This document shows, in pieces, positions 6,855 through 15,940 of a stretch of 64,000 nt of DNA (the stretch's first letter is position 1; every line of letters begins with the position of its first letter). A model generated the notes under the pieces. That model worked only from the letters and a program-made list of their open reading frames with translations. It had not been told where the DNA came from and made no database searches. The stretch comes from Lichenicola sp964247735. Its GTDB lineage: Bacteria > Pseudomonadota > Alphaproteobacteria > Acetobacterales > Acetobacteraceae. The stretch lies in NCBI GenBank assembly GCA_964247735.1, contig CAXTVS010000012.1, forward strand, positions 1 through 64,000, read 5' to 3'. The position numbers were made by a program, and so were the translations under genes.

Positions 6855-9800
6855 ATGCACCTGCTGGTCCGCGAGCTGCGCAGCCTCGACGAGCAGGCGG
6901 AGGCCGACGACCTCGGCCACGCTCCCGCCGACCTCCTGGTGCTGTCGTTCTCCGACAGCGACCTGGCCGGTCTCGCCGCCGCCTGGGAGGCGATGCCGGC
7001 GGCCGGGCGGCCGTCGCTGCGCCTCGCCAGCCTGGTCCGCCTGCGCCACCCGATGTCGGTCGACCTGTACGCCGAGAACACGGTGGCCGGCTCCCGCTGC
7101 GTGCTGGTGCGCCTGCTGGGCGGCCTGGAGTACTGGCGCTACGGTGCCGAGGAGCTGGCCGCCACCTGCCGCCGCCACGCCATCCCTCTCGCCGTCGTGC
7201 CCGGCGATGCCCGCGACGATCCCCGCCTGGCGGAGCTGTCCACGGTCGCGGCTCCGGTGCTGTCACGGCTCGACGGCTTCCTGCGCCACGGCGGTCCGCG
7301 CAACACCGCCGCCGCGCTGGCCCTGCTCGGGCATCTGGCCGGACGCGGGCCCGACGACGGGGCGCATCCGGTGCCGGTGACCGCCGCCGGGCTGCACCGC
7401 ACCACGCCCAGGGCAGGCAGGCCGCGCGCGACGGTGCTGTTCTACCGTTCGCACCTGCTGGCGGACGACGTGGCGCCGTTCGAGGCCCTGGCCGACGCGC
7501 TGGAGGCGCGCGGGCTGGCCCCGGAGCTGATCTACGCCTCGTCGCTCAAGGATCCGGACGCGGCCGGCTTCGTCGCCGACCGGCTGCGCGCGAGCCGGCC
7601 GGCAGTGGTGCTGAACGCTTGCTTCTTTTCCGCCCGCCGCGACGACGCCGGCTCGCCGCTCGATGCCGCGGACGCGCCGGTGCTGCAGCTGTTGCAGCCG
7701 GTCGCCGGGAAGGCGGCGTGGCAGGGCAGCGCCCGCGGCCTGTCGCAGACCGACCTCGCCATGCAGGTGGTGCTGCCGGAGCTGGACGGACGCCTGCTGT
7801 CGGCTCCCGTCTCGTTCAAGGAGGGGCGTGCGCATGCCCTGCTGCCGGGCCACGTGGCGACGGTCAACCGGCCCTGTCCGGACGGCATCGCCCTTGCGGC
7901 GGACCGGGCGGCGGGCTGGGCGCGGCTCGGCCGGACGCATGCGTCGGAACGGCGGGTGGCGATCGTGCTGTCGGATTATCCCGGGCTCGGCGGCCAGGTC
8001 GCGCATGCGGTCGGGCTGGACAGCTTCGCCAGCCTGCGGGCGATCCTCGGCGCGCTGTCGGCGGCCGGCTATGCGACCGGGGTGGTGCCGGACGCGGCCG
8101 CGCTGGTGCGGTCGCTGTGCCACGCGGCGCCGGAGCCGTTCCTGCCGCTGGACCGCTACGGAAGCCTGTTCGACACCCTGCCGGCGACGCTGCGGGACGC
8201 GGTGTTCGCGGCCTGGGGGGCGCCGGAGGCCGATCCGGCGGTGGCGGCGGGATTCTTCACCCTGCGCCACCTCCGCCTCGGCAGGCTGGTGCTGGCGGTG
8301 CAGCCGGACCGCGGGTCGGCGCTGGACCGCAAGGCCGCCTACCACGATCCCGACCTGCCGCCGCGCCATGCCTTCATCGCCTTCATGCTGTGGCTGCGCG
8401 AGGTGGCCGCGGTCCACGCGCTGGTGCATCTCGGCACCCACGGCACCACCGAATGGCTGCCGGGCAAGGCGACGGCGCTGTCGGGCGCCTGCGCGCCGGC
8501 CGCCCTGCTGCGCGGGATGCCGGTGATCTATCCCTTCATCGTCAACAACCCGGGCGAGGCGGCGGCGGCGAAGCGCCGGCTGGGCGCGGTCACCATCGGC
8601 CACCTGACCCCGCCGGTCGCCGCCGCCGGCAGCCACGGCGCGGCCCGGGAGCTGGAACGCCTGCTCGACGACTACGCCGCCGCCGACGGGCTCGACCGCA
8701 GGCGGGCGGCGATCCTGCGCGGCGAGATCCTCGACCGCGCCGAGGATGCCGGGCTGCTGGCCGAGAGCGGGGTGCTGCGGGCGGAGGCGGGCGACGAGGA
8801 CGCGCTGGCCCGGCTCGACGCCTACCTGTGCGACGTGAAGGCGCTGCAGCTCCGCGACGGGCTGCACGTGTTCGGTCGTCCGCCGGCGCGGCACGCGGCG
8901 CTGCTGGAGGCGATGCGATGCGCGCTGCCGGACGCCGACCCGCACCGCCTGGAGGCAGACCTGCAGGCGAGCGGCCCGGCGGAGATGGCGGCGCTGCTTG
9001 CCGCGCTGGACGGGCGCTTCGTGCCTCCGGGACCGTCGGGCGCGCCCACGCGCGGTCGGGCGGACGTGCTGCCGACGGGGCGCAACCTGTTCAGCCTCGA
9101 CCCGCGCGCGATCCCGACCCGGGCGGCGATGGTGCTGGCGGGCAAGGCCGCCGCCGTCCTGCTCGACCGGCATCGCCAGGACCAGGGCGACTGGCTGCGG
9201 CGCGTGGTGATCGACCTGTGGGGCTCGACCAGCCTGCGCACCGGCGGCGAGGACCTCGGCCTGGCGCTGCTGCTGATGGGGGTGGCGCCGGTTTGGGACC
9301 AGGGCTCCGGCCGGGTGTCGGGGATCGAGATCGTGCCCCTGGCGCTGCTGGACCGGCCGCGGGTGGACGTGACGCTGCGCATCTCCGGCTTCTTCCGCGA
9401 CGCGTTCCCGGGCCAGATCGCCCTGTTCGACCAGGCGGTCGACGCGGTGGCGTCGCGGGAGGAGGACGGGGACTGGAACCCGCTGGCGTACGCCGCCAGG
9501 GGGCTGGACGCCGCCGCACGCTCGGCGGCGACGGCGCGCATCTTCGGCGCCGCGCCTGGCAGCTACGGCACCGGGATCGAGGACCGGCTGGCGCGCGGCG
9601 CCTGGGACACGGCGGGTCAGCTTGGCCGGGCCTATCTCGCCGGCGGTGCGCACGGCTACGGCGGCGGCCGCGACGGTGTCGCCGACCCGGCCGGCTTTGC
9701 CGCCCGGGTGGCGAACGCGGACGCGCTGGTGCACGTCCAGGACCACGCCGAGACCGACCTGCTGGACGGGCTCGACGTGGCCGCGCACGAGGGCGGCTTC

Positions 9801-10211
9801 GCGGCGGCGGCGGCCCTGCTCGGCAGCGCGCCCGCGCTCTACCATGCCGACACCTCGCGGCCCGACGCGCCGCGCCTGCGCTCGGTGGCCGAGGAGGTGG
9901 CGCGCGTGGTGCGCGGACGCGCCGCCAATCCGGCCTGGATCGCCGGCATGCGGCGGCACGGCTACCAGGGCGCCGCCCAGATCGCCCGCACCGTCGACGC
10001 GCTGCACGCGTATGCGGCCACCCTGCCCGGCCGGTTCGACCGGCAGTTCGAGCTGCTGTTCGATGCCACCCTCGGCGACCCGGACACCGCCGGCTTCCTG
10101 CGCGGCGCCAACCCCGACGCGCACGCGGCCATGGCGGCCCGCTTCGACGAGGCGCGGCGGCGCGGCCTGTGGCAGCCCCGTCGCAACAGCGTGGCGGGGG
10201 CGGACGGGTGA
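6855..10211 (+). CDS. cobN: aerobic cobaltochelatase large subunit
   Basis: CobN is the large subunit that, with CobS and CobT chelatase subunits (not in this window), inserts cobalt into hydrogenobyrinic acid a,c-diamide using ATP. The protein is 1118 residues, at the short end for the family. Recognisable signatures are ALVHLGTHGTTEWLPGK, YPFIVNNPGEAAAAKRRLGA, and the C-terminal LRISGFFRDAFPGQIALFD and GSYGTGI blocks shared with magnesium-chelatase H subunits. I took the ATG with TAGGAGG upstream; the frame opens 21 codons earlier, inside cobW. The stop overlaps the cobG GTG. The CobS/CobT chelatase partners must be elsewhere in the genome. Confidence 0.96.
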   Translation: MHLLVRELRSLDEQAEADDLGHAPADLLVLSFSDSDLAGLAAAWEAMPAAGRPSLRLASLVRLRHPMSVDLYAENTVAGSRCVLVRLLGGLEYWRYGAEELAATCRRHAIPLAVVPGDARDDPRLAELSTVAAPVLSRLDGFLRHGGPRNTAAALALLGHLAGRGPDDGAHPVPVTAAGLHRTTPRAGRPRATVLFYRSHLLADDVAPFEALADALEARGLAPELIYASSLKDPDAAGFVADRLRASRPAVVLNACFFSARRDDAGSPLDAADAPVLQLLQPVAGKAAWQGSARGLSQTDLAMQVVLPELDGRLLSAPVSFKEGRAHALLPGHVATVNRPCPDGIALAADRAAGWARLGRTHASERRVAIVLSDYPGLGGQVAHAVGLDSFASLRAILGALSAAGYATGVVPDAAALVRSLCHAAPEPFLPLDRYGSLFDTLPATLRDAVFAAWGAPEADPAVAAGFFTLRHLRLGRLVLAVQPDRGSALDRKAAYHDPDLPPRHAFIAFMLWLREVAAVHALVHLGTHGTTEWLPGKATALSGACAPAALLRGMPVIYPFIVNNPGEAAAAKRRLGAVTIGHLTPPVAAAGSHGAARELERLLDDYAAADGLDRRRAAILRGEILDRAEDAGLLAESGVLRAEAGDEDALARLDAYLCDVKALQLRDGLHVFGRPPARHAALLEAMRCALPDADPHRLEADLQASGPAEMAALLAALDGRFVPPGPSGAPTRGRADVLPTGRNLFSLDPRAIPTRAAMVLAGKAAAVLLDRHRQDQGDWLRRVVIDLWGSTSLRTGGEDLGLALLLMGVAPVWDQGSGRVSGIEIVPLALLDRPRVDVTLRISGFFRDAFPGQIALFDQAVDAVASREEDGDWNPLAYAARGLDAAARSAATARIFGAAPGSYGTGIEDRLARGAWDTAGQLGRAYLAGGAHGYGGGRDGVADPAGFAARVANADALVHVQDHAETDLLDGLDVAAHEGGFAAAAALLGSAPALYHADTSRPDAPRLRSVAEEVARVVRGRAANPAWIAGMRRHGYQGAAQIARTVDALHAYAATLPGRFDRQFELLFDATLGDPDTAGFLRGANPDAHAAMAARFDEARRRGLWQPRRNSVAGADG

Positions 10212-11470
10212 GCGGTCCTGTCGTCCGGACCGTGCCGGCGCCCGAACGGCGTCGCGGCTGGTGCCCCGGCCTGTTCGAACCGATGGCGTCGGGCGACGGC
10301 CTGCTGCTGCGGGTCAAGCCGCGTGCGGCCCGGCTCGACGGGGCGTCGGCCCGGACGCTGGCGGACGCGGCGCGGCGGCACGGCAACGGCGCGATCGAGC
10401 TCACCAACCGGGGCAACCTCCAGTTCCGCGGCTTCACCACGGTCTCCGCCGCGGCGTTCGCGGAGCGGGTGGCCGCAGCCGGGCTCGCGGACCCGGATCC
10501 GTCGATCGAGCGGCGGCACAACGTGCTCGTGTCGCCGCTGGCCGGAACCGACCCGTGCTGCGCGGAGGACACGCTGGCCGTCGCCTGGGCGCTGGGCGCC
10601 GCGCTGGCTGCCGACCCGGGCCTCGACCGGCTGCCGGGCAAGTTCGGCTTCGTGGTCGACGGCGGCGGGGCGCTCGGCCTGGACGCGGTTCACGGCGACG
10701 TCGTGCTGCGGGCCGTGGCGGGCGGCTGGCGGGTGCAGGCGGGGAGCGCGGCGGCGGGCTGCGAGGCGGTCCGGGCGCCGGTCCTGGCCCTGCGCCTGGC
10801 GCATGCGGCGCTCGCCTGTGATCCGCCGCTGCGGCCGGCGCGACGCCCCGACCTCGGGCCAGGGCTGTTCCGGGCCGCGGGGCTGGACTGGGTGTCGCTT
10901 CCGCCGCGGCCGGTGTCCGCGCCGGTCGCGGTCGGCCCGCTGTCCGGCGGCGGGTTCGGGATCGGGGTTCCGCCGGGCCGGCTCGACGCCGCGATCCTGG
11001 CGACGCTGGCGGACCTGTCGGAGCGGTGCGGCGACGGCACGCTGCGGTTCACGCCGTGGCGGTCGGTGCTGCTTGCCGGGCTGCGCCCGCACGGCGGCGA
11101 CGTGCTGCGCGCGGCGCTGCCGGACGCGCTACTCGATCCGGACGACCCGCGCCTGCGCGTCGCGTGCTGCATCGGTGCGCCCGGCTGCGCGCGGGCGGGC
11201 CGGCCGGCTCCGGCGGATGCGGCCAGGCTGGGGGGGCTGCTGCCGCGGGACCGGCGTGGCGGGATGATCCTGCACGTGTCGGGCTGCGCCAAGGGCTGCG
11301 GCCATCCGGGGCCGGCGCCGCTGACGCTGGTCGGCCGCGACGGCGGCTACGACCTGGTCCGGGACGGGCGGGCCGGCGACGAGCCGGTGCTGCGCGGCCT
11401 CGGCCTCGACGCGCTGGTCGCGCTGCTGGGTGCCGCGGCTCCGTCCGCGGACATGGTCGGCGCGTCGTGA
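10208..11470 (+). CDS. cobG: precorrin-3B synthase
   Basis: CobG is the oxygen-dependent enzyme that hydroxylates precorrin-3A at C20 and forms the lactone, the hallmark of the aerobic B12 route. The 420-residue protein has two ferredoxin-like/sulfite-reductase repeats. The N-terminus shows GAIELTNRGNLQFRG, the usual substrate-binding strand. The Fe-S/siroheme ligands are visible as ACCIGAPGC and HVSGCAKGC. The start is a GTG overlapping the cobN stop (GTGA). It is followed by cobH with the same overlap. Having cobG rather than cobZ indicates the Pseudomonas denitrificans type of ring contraction. Confidence 0.94.
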   Translation: MSGPVVRTVPAPERRRGWCPGLFEPMASGDGLLLRVKPRAARLDGASARTLADAARRHGNGAIELTNRGNLQFRGFTTVSAAAFAERVAAAGLADPDPSIERRHNVLVSPLAGTDPCCAEDTLAVAWALGAALAADPGLDRLPGKFGFVVDGGGALGLDAVHGDVVLRAVAGGWRVQAGSAAAGCEAVRAPVLALRLAHAALACDPPLRPARRPDLGPGLFRAAGLDWVSLPPRPVSAPVAVGPLSGGGFGIGVPPGRLDAAILATLADLSERCGDGTLRFTPWRSVLLAGLRPHGGDVLRAALPDALLDPDDPRLRVACCIGAPGCARAGRPAPADAARLGGLLPRDRRGGMILHVSGCAKGCGHPGPAPLTLVGRDGGYDLVRDGRAGDEPVLRGLGLDALVALLGAAAPSADMVGAS

Positions 11471-12099
11471 GCGGCGGACGCGACTACGTCCGAGACGGGG
11501 CGGCGATCTACGCGCGCTCGTTCGCCATCATCCGCGCCGAGGCGGATCTTTCCGGCTTCGCGCCGGACGAGGTGGCGGTCGCGGTGCGGGTGATCCATGC
11601 CTGCGGCCTGGTCGAGGTGGCGCGGCAGATCCGCTTCGGCCACGGCTTCGCCCGGGCGGCGCGCCAGGCCCTGCGGTCGGGCTGCGCCGTGCTGTGCGAC
11701 TCCGAGATGGTGGCGCACGGCATCACCCGGGCCCGGCTGCCGGCGGACAACGCCGTGGTCTGCACCCTGCGCGACCCGGCCACGCCGGAGCGGGCACGCG
11801 CCATCGGCAACACCCGCTCGGCGGCGGCGCTCGACCTGTGGGGGAGGCGGCTCGGCGGCAGCCTGGTGGCGGTCGGCAACGCGCCGACGGCGCTGTTCCG
11901 CCTGCTCGAGCTGATCGAGGCCGGGGCGCCGCCGCCCGCGGCGGTGATCGGCATGCCGGTCGGCTTCGTGGGGGCGGCGGAGTCCAAGGAGGCGCTGGCG
12001 GGGTTCGGCCGGCTGCCGTTCGCCACCGTGCTCGGCCGGCAGGGCGGCAGCGCCATGGCGGCGGCGGCGGTGAACGCGCTGGCGAGCGACGCGGAATGA
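11467..12099 (+). CDS. cobH: precorrin-8X methylmutase
   Basis: CobH moves the C11 methyl group to C12, turning precorrin-8X into hydrogenobyrinic acid. The 210-residue protein begins at a GTG overlapping the cobG stop. Family features are YVRDGAAIYARSFAIIRAEADLS at the start, the catalytic histidine in VIHACG (about residue 44), SEMVAHGITRARLP, GNAPTALFRLLELIE, and GMPVGFVGAAESKEAL near the end. It sits directly before the methyltransferases cobI and cobJ, coupled by ATGA. Confidence 0.96.
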   Translation: MSGGRDYVRDGAAIYARSFAIIRAEADLSGFAPDEVAVAVRVIHACGLVEVARQIRFGHGFARAARQALRSGCAVLCDSEMVAHGITRARLPADNAVVCTLRDPATPERARAIGNTRSAAALDLWGRRLGGSLVAVGNAPTALFRLLELIEAGAPPPAAVIGMPVGFVGAAESKEALAGFGRLPFATVLGRQGGSAMAAAAVNALASDAE

Positions 12100-12836
12100 G
12101 CGCGGGGACCGTGCCGGGCACCCTGCACACGGTCGGCATGGGTCCGGGGGATCCGGAGCTGCTGACGGTGAAGGCGCTGCGGCTGATCGGCAGCGCACCG
12201 GTGGTGGCCTATTTCGCCAAGCGCGGACGGGTCGGCCATGCCCGCACCATCGCCGGCGAGCGGCTGCGCGCCGGGGCGGTCGAGCTGCGGTTCGAGTATC
12301 CGTTCACCACCGAGCTGCCGGTGGAGGACCCGCGCTATCCGGCGGAGATGGGGGTGTTCTACGAGGACTGCGCGCGGCAGGTCGCCGCCCACCTCGACGC
12401 CGGGCGCGACGTGGCGCTGCTGTGCGAGGGCGACCCGTTCTTCTACGGCTCGTCGATGTACCTGTTCGACCGGCTGTCCGCCGACTACCGGCAGGAGGTG
12501 GTGCCCGGCGTCACCGGCATGAGCGGGTGCTGGACCGCGGCGTCGCTGCCGATCGCGCATGGCGACGACATCCTGTGCGTGCTGCCCGGCACCCTGGACG
12601 AGGACCGGCTGACGGCACGGCTCGGGGCATGCGATGCGGCGGTGATCATGAAGGTCGGGCGCAACCTGCCGAAGATCCGGCGGGCGCTCGACCGCGCCGG
12701 GCTGTCGGACCGCGCGGTGTATGTCGAGCGCGGCACCCAGCACGGCCAGGTGCTGTCGCCGGTGTCCCGCACCGAGGGGCGGGCGGCGCCCTACTTCTCC
12801 ATGGTGCTGGTTCCCGGGCGGCAGCGGCGCCGATGA
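12096..12836 (+). CDS. cobI: precorrin-2 C20-methyltransferase
   Basis: This is a SAM-dependent tetrapyrrole methylase that converts precorrin-2 to precorrin-3A. The 246-residue protein opens with TVGMGPGDPELLTVKALRLI, the typical methylase start, followed by the long CobI-specific insert EYPFTTELPVEDPRYP, then LCEGDPFFYGSSMYLFDRL and VVPGVTGMSGCWTAASLPI. The start ATG overlaps the cobH stop by four bases; the upstream part of the open frame is an overlap with cobH in another frame. It is followed by cobJ, again through ATGA. Confidence 0.95.
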   Translation: MSAGTVPGTLHTVGMGPGDPELLTVKALRLIGSAPVVAYFAKRGRVGHARTIAGERLRAGAVELRFEYPFTTELPVEDPRYPAEMGVFYEDCARQVAAHLDAGRDVALLCEGDPFFYGSSMYLFDRLSADYRQEVVPGVTGMSGCWTAASLPIAHGDDILCVLPGTLDEDRLTARLGACDAAVIMKVGRNLPKIRRALDRAGLSDRAVYVERGTQHGQVLSPVSRTEGRAAPYFSMVLVPGRQRRR

Positions 12837-13600
12837 GCGTGCTGGGACGGCTCCTGGTGGTGGGGCTGGGGCCGGGGGGGCTCGACCTGCGCACGCACCA
12901 GGCGGAGCGGGCGCTGTCGGAGGCGACCGACCTGGTCGGGTACGCGCCGTACCTGGACCGCGTCGAAAGCGGCCCGGAGGTCGTGCGGCACGGCTCCGAC
13001 AACCGGGTCGAGCTCGACCGGGCGCGGGAGGCGCTGGCGCTGGCGGCGGCCGGCCGGATCGTCTGCGTGGTGTCGTCCGGCGACCCGGGAGTGTTCGCGA
13101 TGGCGAGCGCGGTGTTCGAGGCGATCGAGCACGGCGAGCCGGGCTGGCGCGCGCTGGACGTCGCCGTGGTGCCGGGGGTCTCGGCGATGATGGCGGTGGC
13201 GGCCCGGCTCGGCGCGCCGCTCGGCGGCGACTTCTGCGCCATCTCGCTGTCCGACAACCTCAAGCCCTGGCCGGTGGTGCTGCGCCGCCTGCGCGCGGCC
13301 GCCGAGGCGGGCTTCGCGATCGCGCTCTACAACCCCCTGTCCCGGGCGCGGCCGTGGCAGCTCGGCGCCGCGTTCGAGGCGCTGCGGGAGATCCTGCCGG
13401 GCACGGTTCCGGTCGCCTTCGCCACCGCGGTGAGCCGTCCGGAGGAGCGGATCGTCCTGCGCACGCTGGAGGAGGCGGACCCGGCGCTGGCGGACATGCG
13501 CACGCTGGTGCTGGTCGGCTGCCTCGGCACGCGGCTGATCCGGCGCGACGGGGCGCGGCCGTGGCTCTACACCGCGCGCAGCGTGCCGAGGCCCCGGTGA
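12833..13600 (+). CDS. cobJ: precorrin-3B C17-methyltransferase
   Basis: CobJ methylates precorrin-3B at C17 and drives ring contraction to precorrin-4. The 255-residue methylase has LVVGLGPGGLDLRTHQAERAL at the N-terminus, VVSSGDPGVFAMAS, VVPGVSAMMAVAARLGAPLGGDF and the diagnostic ALYNPLSRARPWQL. The start is the ATG overlapping the cobI stop. Its 3' end overlaps the 3' end of the opposite-strand cobK by 34 bases, so the last codons of both genes share the same DNA. The plus-strand operon is interrupted here for about 750 bp before cobL. Confidence 0.95.
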   Translation: MSVLGRLLVVGLGPGGLDLRTHQAERALSEATDLVGYAPYLDRVESGPEVVRHGSDNRVELDRAREALALAAAGRIVCVVSSGDPGVFAMASAVFEAIEHGEPGWRALDVAVVPGVSAMMAVAARLGAPLGGDFCAISLSDNLKPWPVVLRRLRAAAEAGFAIALYNPLSRARPWQLGAAFEALREILPGTVPVAFATAVSRPEERIVLRTLEEADPALADMRTLVLVGCLGTRLIRRDGARPWLYTARSVPRPR

Positions 13601-14334
13601 AGCCGTTCCAGCCAGAGCAGGGCCTGCGGCCAGGTCGCCACGCTCGGGCCGGGCTGCGGCGGGGCGCGCGCGACCATCACCACCCGCAGCCCGGCTTCCC
13701 GCGCCGCCGCGAGCTTGGCGGCGACGGCGGTGCCGCCGGAGTTCCTGGTGACCACCACCTCGATCCGGTGCGCCAGCAGCAGCGCCCGCTCGTCCGGCAG
13801 CGCGAACGGGCCGCGTTCGGCCAGCACCAGGCTGTCCGGCGGCAGCGCGTCCGGCGACGGCGGGTCGACGCTGCGGACGAGGTAGCGGTGCTGCGGATGG
13901 AGCAGGAAGGGCCCCAGGTCCTTGCGGCCGACCGTCAGCAGCACCCGGGCCGGCCGGATCCCCAGCGATGCGGCCGCCGCTTCCAGGTCCGGCACGGTGG
14001 TCCAGCGGTCGCCGGCGACCGGCTCCCAGGGTGGCCGGGCGATCCGCAGCATCGCGATCCCGGCTGCCGCCGCAGCCGCGGCCGCGTTGCGGGTGATCTG
14101 GTGCGCGAAGGGATGGGTGGCGTCGACCAGGGCGTCGGTCCGGGCGTCCTGCAGCCAGCGGCGGAGGCCGTCGGCGCCGCCGAACCCGCCGATGCGCACC
14201 GGGAGCGCCGGCAGCAGCGGCGTCCGTGTCACGCCGGCCAGCGACAGGGTGGCGGCAAACCGGTCGTCGCCCTCCAGCGCGCGTGCCAGCGCGCTGGCCT
14301 CGGTGGTGCCGCCGAGGATCAGCACCCGTGTCAC
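13567..14334 (-). CDS. cobK: precorrin-6A reductase
   Basis: CobK reduces precorrin-6A to dihydro-precorrin-6 with NADPH. The sequence shows VLILGGTTEASALARAL at the start, DATHPFAHQITRNAAAAA, RPPWEPV, VLLTVGRKDLGPF, and the C-terminal VVTRNSGGTAVAAKLAAARE, all family marks. I set the start at the GTG (14334), giving 255 residues. An upstream ATG at 14367 would add 11 unlikely residues and overlap cobL head to head. The gene is on the opposite strand to the rest of the pathway run, with its tail inside cobJ and its head 23 bp from cobL, so it needs its own promoter, which must lie within or next to the cobL start. Confidence 0.94.
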   Translation of the reverse strand: MTRVLILGGTTEASALARALEGDDRFAATLSLAGVTRTPLLPALPVRIGGFGGADGLRRWLQDARTDALVDATHPFAHQITRNAAAAAAAAGIAMLRIARPPWEPVAGDRWTTVPDLEAAAASLGIRPARVLLTVGRKDLGPFLLHPQHRYLVRSVDPPSPDALPPDSLVLAERGPFALPDERALLLAHRIEVVVTRNSGGTAVAAKLAAAREAGLRVVMVARAPPQPGPSVATWPQALLWLERLHRGLGTLRAV

Positions 14335-14357
14335 CGCCCGTCCTCCCGGCTGCCGGC

Positions 14358-15566
14358 ATGACGCCATGGCTCGCCATCCTGGGCATCGGCGAGGACGGTG
14401 TCGAGGCGCTGCCGCCCGCGGCGCGCGCCCTGATCGCGGATGCCGAGCTGGTGGTGGGCGGCACGCGGCACTTGGCGCTTGCGGCGCCGCTGCTGCGCGG
14501 CGGCACGCTGTCCTGGCCGAGCCCGATCGAGGACGCGGTGCCGACGATCCTGGAGCACCGCTTCCGGCCGGTCGTGGTGCTGGCGTCGGGGGATCCGTTC
14601 TGCTTCGGGGTCGGCAGCCTGCTGGCGCGTCACGTGGCGGTGGGCGAGATGGTGTGCCTGCCGGCGCCGTCCGCCTTCTCGCTCGGCTGCGCGCGGCTCG
14701 GCTGGGCGGTGCAGGACACGACGCTGCTGTCGGTCTGCGGCCGGCCGGTCGAGGCGCTGCGTCCGGCGCTGCAGCCGGGGGCGCGGCTGCTGGTGCTATC
14801 GGCGGACGAGGCGTCGCCGGCGGCGGTGGCGGCGCTGCTGTGCCGGCACGGGTTCGGCGAGTCGGTGCTGCACGTGCTGGAGGCGCTGGGCGGGCCGCGG
14901 GAGCGGATCAGGCAGCTCAGGGCCGACGCGGCGATGCCGGGCGACGTCGCGCGGCTGAACCTCGTGGGCGTCGCGCTGGCCGCCGGTCCGGACGTCCGGC
15001 CGGTCCCGCTCTGCACCGGGCTGCCGGACGAGTGCTTCGGCCACGACGGGCAGCTGACCAAGCGCGAGGTCCGCGCCGCCACCCTGTCGGCGCTGTCGCC
15101 GCGTCAGGGCGAGGTGCTGTGGGACGTCGGCTGCGGGTCCGGGTCGGTGTCGATCGAGTGGATGCTGCGCCATCCGTCCAACCGGGCCTGGGCGCTGGAA
15201 CCGCGGCCGGACCGGGCGGCGCGGGCGCGGGGGAACGCCGTGGCCCTGGGCGTGCCCGGGCTGGTGGTGGCGGACGCGGCCGCGCCGGACGGGTTCGACG
15301 GGCTGCCGACGCCCGACGCGGTGTTCATAGGCGGCGGCGCCACCGTGCCTGGGGTGCTGGAGCGGGCCTGGGCGGCGCTGCGTCCGGGCGGGCGGCTGGT
15401 GGCGAACGCGGTGACGATCGAGACCGAGCGGGCGCTGTACGATGCCCATGGCAGGCTGGGCGGCAGCCTGACCCGGCTGTCGGTGGAGCGGCTGGACCGG
15501 ATCGGCACCATGCACGGGTACCGGCCGGCGATGACCGTCACCCAGTTCGCGGCGGCGAAGCCGTGA
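14358..15566 (+). CDS. cobL: precorrin-6Y C5,15-methyltransferase (decarboxylating)
   Basis: This 402-residue fusion has both halves of the CobL reaction. The N-terminal CbiE-like methylase (LAILGIGEDGVEALPPAARALI, ASGDPFCFGVGSLL, PSAFSLGCARLGW) methylates C5. The C-terminal CbiT-like Rossmann domain (LTKREVRAATLSALSP, WDVGCGSGSVSIEW, FIGGGATVPGVLERAW) methylates C15 and removes the acetate side-chain carboxyl. The ATG at 14358 gives a normal N-terminus. It is divergent from cobK and overlaps cobE by GTGA. Confidence 0.96.
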   Translation: MTPWLAILGIGEDGVEALPPAARALIADAELVVGGTRHLALAAPLLRGGTLSWPSPIEDAVPTILEHRFRPVVVLASGDPFCFGVGSLLARHVAVGEMVCLPAPSAFSLGCARLGWAVQDTTLLSVCGRPVEALRPALQPGARLLVLSADEASPAAVAALLCRHGFGESVLHVLEALGGPRERIRQLRADAAMPGDVARLNLVGVALAAGPDVRPVPLCTGLPDECFGHDGQLTKREVRAATLSALSPRQGEVLWDVGCGSGSVSIEWMLRHPSNRAWALEPRPDRAARARGNAVALGVPGLVVADAAAPDGFDGLPTPDAVFIGGGATVPGVLERAWAALRPGGRLVANAVTIETERALYDAHGRLGGSLTRLSVERLDRIGTMHGYRPAMTVTQFAAAKP

Positions 15567-15940
15567 TCGTCGCAGGGATCGGGCTGCGGCCGGGTGCCGC
15601 CGCGGCGGAGATCGCCGCCCTGGTGGAGCGGGCGGCGCGGTCTCTCGGGCGGTCTCCGTTCGTGCTGGCGGTGCCGCCGTTCCGGGGGAACGAGCCCGGT
15701 CCGCACGAAGCGGCGGTGCTGCTGTCGCTGGAGCTGCGCGTGGTCGCGCCCGGGGCGCTGGAGGCGGCGCAGGGACGCTGCCGGACCCGCTCGGCCCGCG
15801 CGGAAGCGGAGGTCGGGGTGGCCGCGGTCGCGGAAGGCTGCGCGCTGGCTGCGGCCGGCGCGGGGTCGCGGCTGGTGCTGGCGCGGATCGCGTCGGCCAA
15901 CGTCACCTGCGCCCTGGCCGAAACGGCGGCCACGCCGTGA
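15563..15940 (+). CDS. cobE: cobalamin biosynthesis protein CobE (CbiG C-terminal-like)
   Basis: This short 125-residue protein starts at a GTG overlapping the cobL stop. It has the CobE/CbiG-C pattern: VIVAGIGLRPGAAAAEIAALVERA, a central PPFRGNEPGPHEAAVLLSLEL, and RIASANVTCALAE at the end. In P. denitrificans CobE is needed in the corrin stage, though its exact step is less certain than those of its neighbours; CbiG homologues open the lactone of the anaerobic intermediate. The position between cobL and cobM is typical. The overlap with cobM is again GTGA. Confidence 0.88.
   Translation: MIVAGIGLRPGAAAAEIAALVERAARSLGRSPFVLAVPPFRGNEPGPHEAAVLLSLELRVVAPGALEAAQGRCRTRSARAEAEVGVAAVAEGCALAAAGAGSRLVLARIASANVTCALAETAATP

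Noticed and set aside
7263..10124. A 953-codon antisense frame inside cobN
   Set aside because: Shadow of cobN; no recognisable domain or ribosome site.
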